Shown here: in pieces, positions 58,057-64,000 of the stretch
Layout of the letters: every line of letters begins with the position of its first letter
Numbering within the stretch: the stretch's first letter is position 1
NCBI GenBank assembly: GCA_028583605.1
Contig: CM053330.1
Location: forward strand, 20,672,129-20,736,128
Source: Dastarcus helophoroides
Taxonomy: Eukaryota; Arthropoda; Insecta; Coleoptera; Bothrideridae
Reading direction: 5' to 3'
Length of the DNA: 64,000 nt
Notes under the pieces: generated by a model
Told to the model about the DNA's origin: nothing
Databases searched by the model: none
What the model saw: only the letters and a program-made list of their open reading frames with translations
Translations under genes and position numbers: made by a program

Positions 58057-60539
58057 AGCAAATATTTATCGAAACATTGTGGAATTTTAATATCTGTTGC
58101 TTTTTAATCGCTAATAAAGTTTAATAGTCGGAAATGTCAATTACGCAATTCGCACAAGAAAAGTTAAAATTGACTAAACTTTGCTATTTCTTAACTTATA
58201 CTTTATTTTAAAGTTAATTTCAGCTTTAGTCGTGATTTTTACCTTAATCTAACCCAGTCCCAAATCATAAATATCACCTCCAGGGCCATACTCAATATTT
58301 TGTTGAAGGTAAATGAAATAAAAACCATTTATATATAGTACATCACCGAATTGGTGAAGTCCAGCTTTTTCGACTAATCAAGTTTAATAATAAGAATAAG
58401 CTTCGTATTTAATTAATGCGAAACGACGCATCGAAAACATAAAAAGATATCATGTAGGCCAAGTTGCTCAAGTTGTTCATTTTTTAATAAATTTACAAAT
58501 GATGTCACAAAAAAAACAAAATCTATTTTTCCAAAATTCAGTTTTTCCAAATATCTTTTAAACAAAGGGAAAGCTGTTTAATTTCTTAATAAATGGGCAA
58601 CCCTAAAGGAGCAACTTTTCTGTAAGTGATACTGATGATGGAAACTGGAAACCCATAATTTTATATATATTTTTCTTTTCAATATTAAAATACAGGTAAC
58701 TTTGTTCAAGGTTATCTGTTTATTGCTCCGAAATGATATAATTTTCTAAATATCATTCTGTGGAAAATATTTACACATTTAAAGTTCAGTTGCTAATTGT
58801 ACTAAGCTTTGTACTAAAAAACAACAGTTAAGCCACAAAGCTTAAATTATGCGTGCTACAAATATATTTTTTTTAAAGTATAAGATGTTTGCTAACTGCT
58901 GACCAGTGATTATCGACATTTTAAACAAACAGTAAAAAATACTAAAAAATGATTGAATTAAATTCGTAATATCTTAAAGATTACACATTACAAGCAATTT
59001 ACCGTTTTATATAAAAGATGCTAGAGGGTTTTAATTATATGATTCAGTATTCTTTTTTATCTTCCTTATTAAACTAAGTGAATAATAAATTGCCGCCTTT
59101 ATCTCTTTTACGAGACACAAAACCATTCATATAATACTAAAAGTATATCTTAAGTTGTAAATAAAGATTTAAGAAACCAACTTTATATGACCTCCATCTC
59201 CTAATATCCATGGGTGGTTAATCATTAACATTTTATCTGTTTTTTGAAGGAAAATTTTTCAGCGGCCACTTTCGTCATTGTGTAGGATACTTTGGTTCGG
59301 GTGAATAAAAACAAGGCAATAGTTTTAAGCGCGTTTACCCGCGAGTAGAGTATTTGCTCGTCCAGCAGTAAATAAGATGGTGCTTTTACTTATGGAAGTT
59401 TACATCTTGTTGCTAAGTAAGGATTTAGTTACAGGTTTTTACTTGTCTGTATTTTTCATTTTATAGCTTCAGTTAATATACTCGTGATGTAATCTATGAA
59501 GGCTTGTTTTGAGTTAGAATTTATCCCTTCCCCGATTATATATAATATTGTGATTCTACAGTGAGTTACTGAATCACCATAATCCTCAAACGATTTTAGG
59601 ATAGGTTTGGAATTGCTTTATTTTTAAGATACGGAGTGTTTTTTAATAAATACTTAGAAACTATTTGAAATATTTGTTAAATTTTGATAGACAATAAACA
59701 GGCATAAAAATCCATTTTCTGCAAGAAAAATATTTGTTCTACTATCATCAATGGTGATCATAGTCAAAACAAAAAGAAAAAAAATGGATGGTTATTTTTC
59801 ACACAGGATTACCTTCAGCAATGACTTTTATTTCACACTCAGTGGATTATTTTCATTGGAGTTTTTTAAAGAACGGATTCGAAAAACAATAGGCTAAATT
59901 ACAATGAATTAAATGAATCGATGATAAGCGATTTTTCAGCAATCGCATATTTTACATTCAAAATAATAGTTGTATTTTATCCCCCAAATTTTCAACTTCA
60001 AAATATTGAGTGTAACATGAAAATTTCTAAAATTTTAATTTCAAACTTGCTATTTCAATTTTTTACAGAGGCTTTAAATTTTAGGTTGAAGTTTAGAGTT
60101 TAAAGACAATATATTATAAAAGAAAGATTATATCTAATCAGATTTCTTCGGATTTTTGTGAAAAAAATAATCGAAATTTATTAAAAGAATATAAACATTT
60201 TCTAATTTATATTCGATGTTTTAGAAAAAAGGTAAACATATTGAGTTTAAATCGAGACTCAATATTTCGATGGAAAATCTAAATTTTCAGAAAACATTTT
60301 TTCGAAAAAATCGGGTTTTAAATTGATAAACAAATTAAATTTCTAAAAAAAGTCCTAATATTAGGTTTAATGACGAATGCTAGAAAAGGCAAAAAAATAG
60401 TGTCGACATATTTCTATAACCGAATGAATTCAAGTAATAGCTTTGAATAATCGAATGATCGACTATATATACGTCCATACGTCCTTTGTCAAAATTGAGC
60501 AAAAAGTATGTATGAGAACTAACTTTGGATTATTATACA
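58057..60539. other. No recognisable feature
   Basis: AT-rich. Nothing delimited. A GC-richer patch near 59325-59365 is not recognised. Confidence 0.4.
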
Positions 60540-61585
60540 GTGTGTCCCACCGGGAATCGCCGCGATCATATCTGACAAAGTACTCATCTAAAAAATGTAA
60601 AAATTAAATAACTTAACAAAGTCGATGAGACTAACCCAACTAAAATATTCGCAAAGTTGTAATACTTTTGCTTATACCGGAAGTTTACACCAACTTCGTT
60701 ACTTTAAATAATACACCCTATATATTTTTGCACTTTTGAATTCAATTTAATATTCTAAGGTCACTTTAAATAACAAACATTGTTTTTAAAATTTATGGTT
60801 TTGGAGATAATTGGATTTTTATAAGAAAATTGACAGATGCCAGGTCCCACCAAAATCTTTGTATCTTTTTGCAGAAACCAGATAATTATGTTATATTTAG
60901 TACGTAAGTAAAACACATATAAAGCTATCTTGAACAACTTTTATAAAGTTAAAAACATTATACCAAGTGTTGAATTCAAGTCTGAACATTGTGGTAAATT
61001 CAGACAAAGATATCTTTGTTGTGTCGAATGGAACACCCTATATTTTTTTAGCCTATCTAGTGCAAACTTAAATTATCTTTCAACTAATATAGAGAAACAG
61101 AGGTTTTCCTTACAACTTTTGGAAATAAATAAAATGTACTTAAAAAAGAGAAACAATTCAATTCATATTGACAATTAAATTATAAGACAAACAGTTAAAT
61201 TGGTTATAGTAGGTACTTAATAGTGTAAGCTGGAGCTAACATTAAAACGTGACTGGTCGACATAATTGGAAATGATATTTCAACATTTTTATTATCAACA
61301 GCAGATTATCTTCTATCTGATTTCTCTTTAACGGCGTCAAAATTTATGACATGTTTTACCATTTGCTTTACTGGATTTCATGAGGGCTTTACGTCATCTG
61401 GATATTGAACAGCAAATTTATCACTGTCACATATTCGCGATATTTGTTACATCATCAGAAAATAATTCTCATTACTGAAAAAGATGGTTGGGCATTTTTT
61501 CATTTTAGCTTCAATATATATTATAAAATAAACTATAAATAATCTGACAAATGGCTTCTCGACAGGTTAGTTGTCGCTAGTCGAC
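60540..61585. repeat. Foldback family E, single-arm copy
   Basis: Begins CAGTGTGTCCCACCGGGAAT (tip), followed by the arm shared with 44450-44960 and the loop block shared with 45575-46010 (GTCGACATAATTGGAAATG, AGCAGATTATCTTCTATCTG). The right arm is absent. It lacks the 510-bp hammerhead-bearing insertion and so serves as the empty reference. Confidence 0.8.
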
Positions 61586-61764
61586 ACAACATCTTTAAGG
61601 ATACGCATTACAAAGTGTATTGAAGTGGAAGCCGGTCATTTTGAGCATTTACTTTGAAGTTTTCTTTTATTACTGTTACTGATTGTTATTTGTTGCCTTT
61701 ACTGCTGTTACCTCGCAAAGTAGTAATTTAAAAGAATAAATTCATATTACAACAAATAATAGAT

Positions 61765-61850
61765 AAGTCTCAGATAGCTTCTCTCAGAATAGTTGACACT
61801 TATGTCAGAGAGAAATGTAAGGAATAAAGTGCCTAATCTAAACGCACCCT
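61765..61850. repeat. Half copy of the Harbinger-type MITE
   Basis: Matches the right half of 19787-19981: GATAGCTTCTCT, ATAGTTGACACTTAT, GTAAGGAATAAA and the TCTAAACGCACC end. Confidence 0.65.
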
Positions 61851-61854
61851 AAAA

Positions 61855-62138
61855 TCGCGTACGGACTTGGACCACGTCGCGAACCGAACCTTGTCACAAA
61901 CTTCACTAGGTCTTGTTTGGATGTTCCTGCAAACCACGTTGCAAACCTCATAACAAGCTGACAAGAAGACATGTGACTCCCACAACTTGTCGCTCTTTTA
62001 GCGTCGCATCATGGAGCCCAAAAAGAAAATAATAAAAAATGCGTTGAGGTTACAGAAAGTGATTTGGTTCGAGGATCGCGACGTAGTTCGCAAAGAGGTC
62101 GGTTCGCGATGCGGCTCAAGTCCGACCGCGGCTTACAA
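61855..62138. repeat. CpG-rich inverted-repeat element, about 285 bp
   Basis: Ends CGCGTACGGACTTGGACC and, inverted, CGCGGTCGGACTTGAGCC, continuing into CGCGAACCGA on both sides (arms about 38 bp). Much GC-richer than its surroundings. A 43-codon plus frame from ATG 62010 (MEPKKKIIKNALRLQ) fills the right half but is not recognised. A MITE of uncertain superfamily. Confidence 0.55.
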
Positions 62139-62139
62139 A

Positions 62140-62815
62140 TAATTGATATTTTATTTAATTATTACGTGTGGTAAAGAATAAATAAATAATGTCAGATATT
62201 TTATCGATGATAAAATGAATAAAATAATGCAAATTCTTTGTATATGTGTATAGAAAATTTACAATAATACATTATTCGTCATTTATACAAATATTTAAAT
62301 AAAAAAATGATCCAATTTTTTTCGCTGAAGGTCCGTTTTCCATGTAATTTATAAAATGTATTTTTTTCTTTCGAACAATAGTTACAATACCACCTCTAAA
62401 TATATCAATTACCATATTGGAATGGTCCATTATGCAGCCATAAACGAAAACTATAAAGCATCGATAGGTAATAGTATTTGTTAAATAGAAACTGTTTAAT
62501 CAACACTTTTTTACTTAAAAATAAGAAAAGCAGGAAGTAAGCGAAACCTTTGGTTGTTTGCTATGTTTCCAGAAATAGTAATTCGGTAAATTGGGTCCTT
62601 TGTATCGATATTTATTGGCGGGGTGTGTTATTTATTTTACCTAAAGTATAAAAGTAGAGCTTTTATACATTCGATTTGGCAAAACCCTAAGCAAACGAAA
62701 GTCATTAAGGATATCTTTAAATCTCTTTCTAAAAAATCTATTCTTGTGTGGTCACGTTTAAGTTTCATGTTATAAATAAAAAGCTTTGCATAACTAATAT
62801 ACATGCGTCTAAGAT
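62140..62815. other. No recognisable feature
   Basis: AT-rich, no gene seen. Confidence 0.4.
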
Positions 62816-62818
62816 AAA

Positions 62819-63778
62819 TGTATATCGGGTGTAAGAGGATCATGGTACACCCTCTTTTTTTTCTTTATTTATAAAGATAAGATTTTTACACTTACTACAT
62901 TTGATGTACTTATAAAATGTCAAATTTTGATATAAAAATGACACTCCTACTGCATCCACTTTCGCTAAAACTGGTTCTAACTTGATTTTCAAATAGAACA
63001 CGTTATATATTATTACATTTTTGGAATCTGCATAATTTTTTGAATACAATGCACCTAAAAAAAAGTAATTTAAAAGGCTATGACTCGTCCTAATTAATTC
63101 TAATGGATCAAATTAAAGCTTAAAAAATAAAATCACGTAAAAAAAGATTATTTCATTCTTTTGTCACGTGATAAAGATAACAGGTTTTTATGTCATAACC
63201 TAATTTTCCTATATAGCGCTATATTGGTACTGTGCTACCACCAAAAAGTATAATTAATAGCGAATCTAACCGTATTTTCATTTTTGCTATGAAATCAATA
63301 GAACTGAAATTATATTCCAAAGAATTCAAAATATTCGGTTTCAATTTATTTGAAAATTTATCTAAGATACATCTGTGGAAAACAAATTTAGAAAAAAGAC
63401 ACTTCCTAAGTTTCCCTAATTTAAATTTTTTGCAGCACTAATGTGGTCAATTAGCGTTAATTAGGATGACTCATGAACTTCCCGGCTGAAAAATAAAATG
63501 GGATCAAAAAAAATTGTGGATCCTTTAAAAATCACTTGCTTTATATGTAGTGTATCCAGAAAATTGTACACATTCCAAATATGTAATAATGTATAGGGTG
63601 TTCTATTTAAAAATCAAAAGTTGGTATCAGTTTTAGTGACAGTAACGACTGTAGGAATATCAATTTTATGTCAGAATTTGACATTTTATAAATACATTAA
63701 GTGTAGCAACTTTAAAAATTTTATCTTTATAAATGAAAAAAATAGAGGGTGTATCGTGATCCTCTTACACCCGATATA
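62819..63778. repeat. Foldback element with arms of about 240 bp, TA-flanked
   Basis: Left end TATATCGGGTGTAAGAGGATCA (62820 on) and right end TGATCCTCTTACACCCGATATA (to 63777) are near-perfect inverted copies. The arms continue through TTTATAAAGATAA, AAATGTCAAATT and the ATAGAACAC/GTGTTCTAT block. TA on each side suggests a Tc1/mariner-type insertion. The 480-bp loop is AT-rich without a credible gene. Confidence 0.85.
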
Positions 63779-64000
63779 ATTATTTATTACTTTGGAAATT
63801 TAAGTTTCAGCTTTATTAAGGTAACCTTGGGGATTTAGATTACCTGGTCGTTAGCTTTTTTTTGGTCATATATAAACGGAATGACATGTGCACATCTCAA
63901 TTATCTTCATTATTCGCAAATCAATTTAACTAAAAGTAAAAAACATCTAAGCACCTTACCTGCAAATACAGAACAATTTTGCACATCGCTACTCCAAAAA

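Noticed and set aside
58630..58660. CTGATGATGGAAACTGGAAAC as a hammerhead
   Set aside because: Core-like strings occur, but helix II cannot form and helix I is absent.

Overview
The window is AT-rich eukaryotic DNA. I recognise no host gene, no rRNA, no convincing tRNA and no CRISPR array. Its content points to an insect with a large, repeat-rich genome: Penelope-like elements, an R4/Dong-like non-LTR retrotransposon, a Ty3/Gypsy LTR element, and piggyBac, pogo, Harbinger, hAT-like and IS630/mariner-like DNA transposon remnants, with many long-armed foldback repeats. A beetle is a guess from this mix, not something the sequence shows. The window is probably intergenic or lies within a very long intron.

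Layout. 1-21.5 kb: foldback repeats, small MITEs, a hAT-like remnant (minus strand, about 1.95-2.64 kb), a pogo-like 5' end (11.34 kb), and a decayed non-LTR reverse transcriptase split by a (TA)40 tract (12.9-14.0 kb). 21.5-28.6 kb: a dense retroelement cluster. It holds the pre-RT part of one non-LTR element, a 2.36-kb palindrome made of two head-to-head Penelope-like copies, a nearly complete but frameshifted R4/Dong-like element, a (TTA)n tract, and the 3' end of a second R4-like copy in the same orientation. 28.83-34.35 kb: a Ty3/Gypsy element with a near-intact gag-pol frame, one in-frame stop in integrase, a minisatellite before the 3' LTR, and a truncated 3' LTR. 36.3-37.3 kb: a Jockey-like fragment cut by a foldback insertion. 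41.2-42.5, 44.4-47.4, 48.9-50.4, 54.4-56.1 and 62.8-63.8 kb: large foldback elements, some nested. 56.1-57.1 kb: a piggyBac transposase remnant. 57.6-58.06 kb: a second Penelope GIY-YIG fragment.

The most interesting item is a small insertion at about 45061-45570 inside a foldback element. It carries a near-canonical type I hammerhead ribozyme: intact CUGAUGA and GAAA cores, a palindromic minimal helix III, and a long helix I with an internal loop. Its ends repeat the same roughly 55-bp sequence with a 455-nt period. That is what is expected from reverse transcription of a circular RNA slightly more than once around, so it is a candidate animal retrozyme. Penelope-related sequences elsewhere in the window carry a variant hammerhead-like motif that shares one peculiarity, an extra base before helix II.

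Almost everything here is decayed. The only long intact reading frames are the Gypsy gag-pol and one 5'-truncated Penelope frame. Element ends, clades and pairings were judged by eye and need alignment to confirm.
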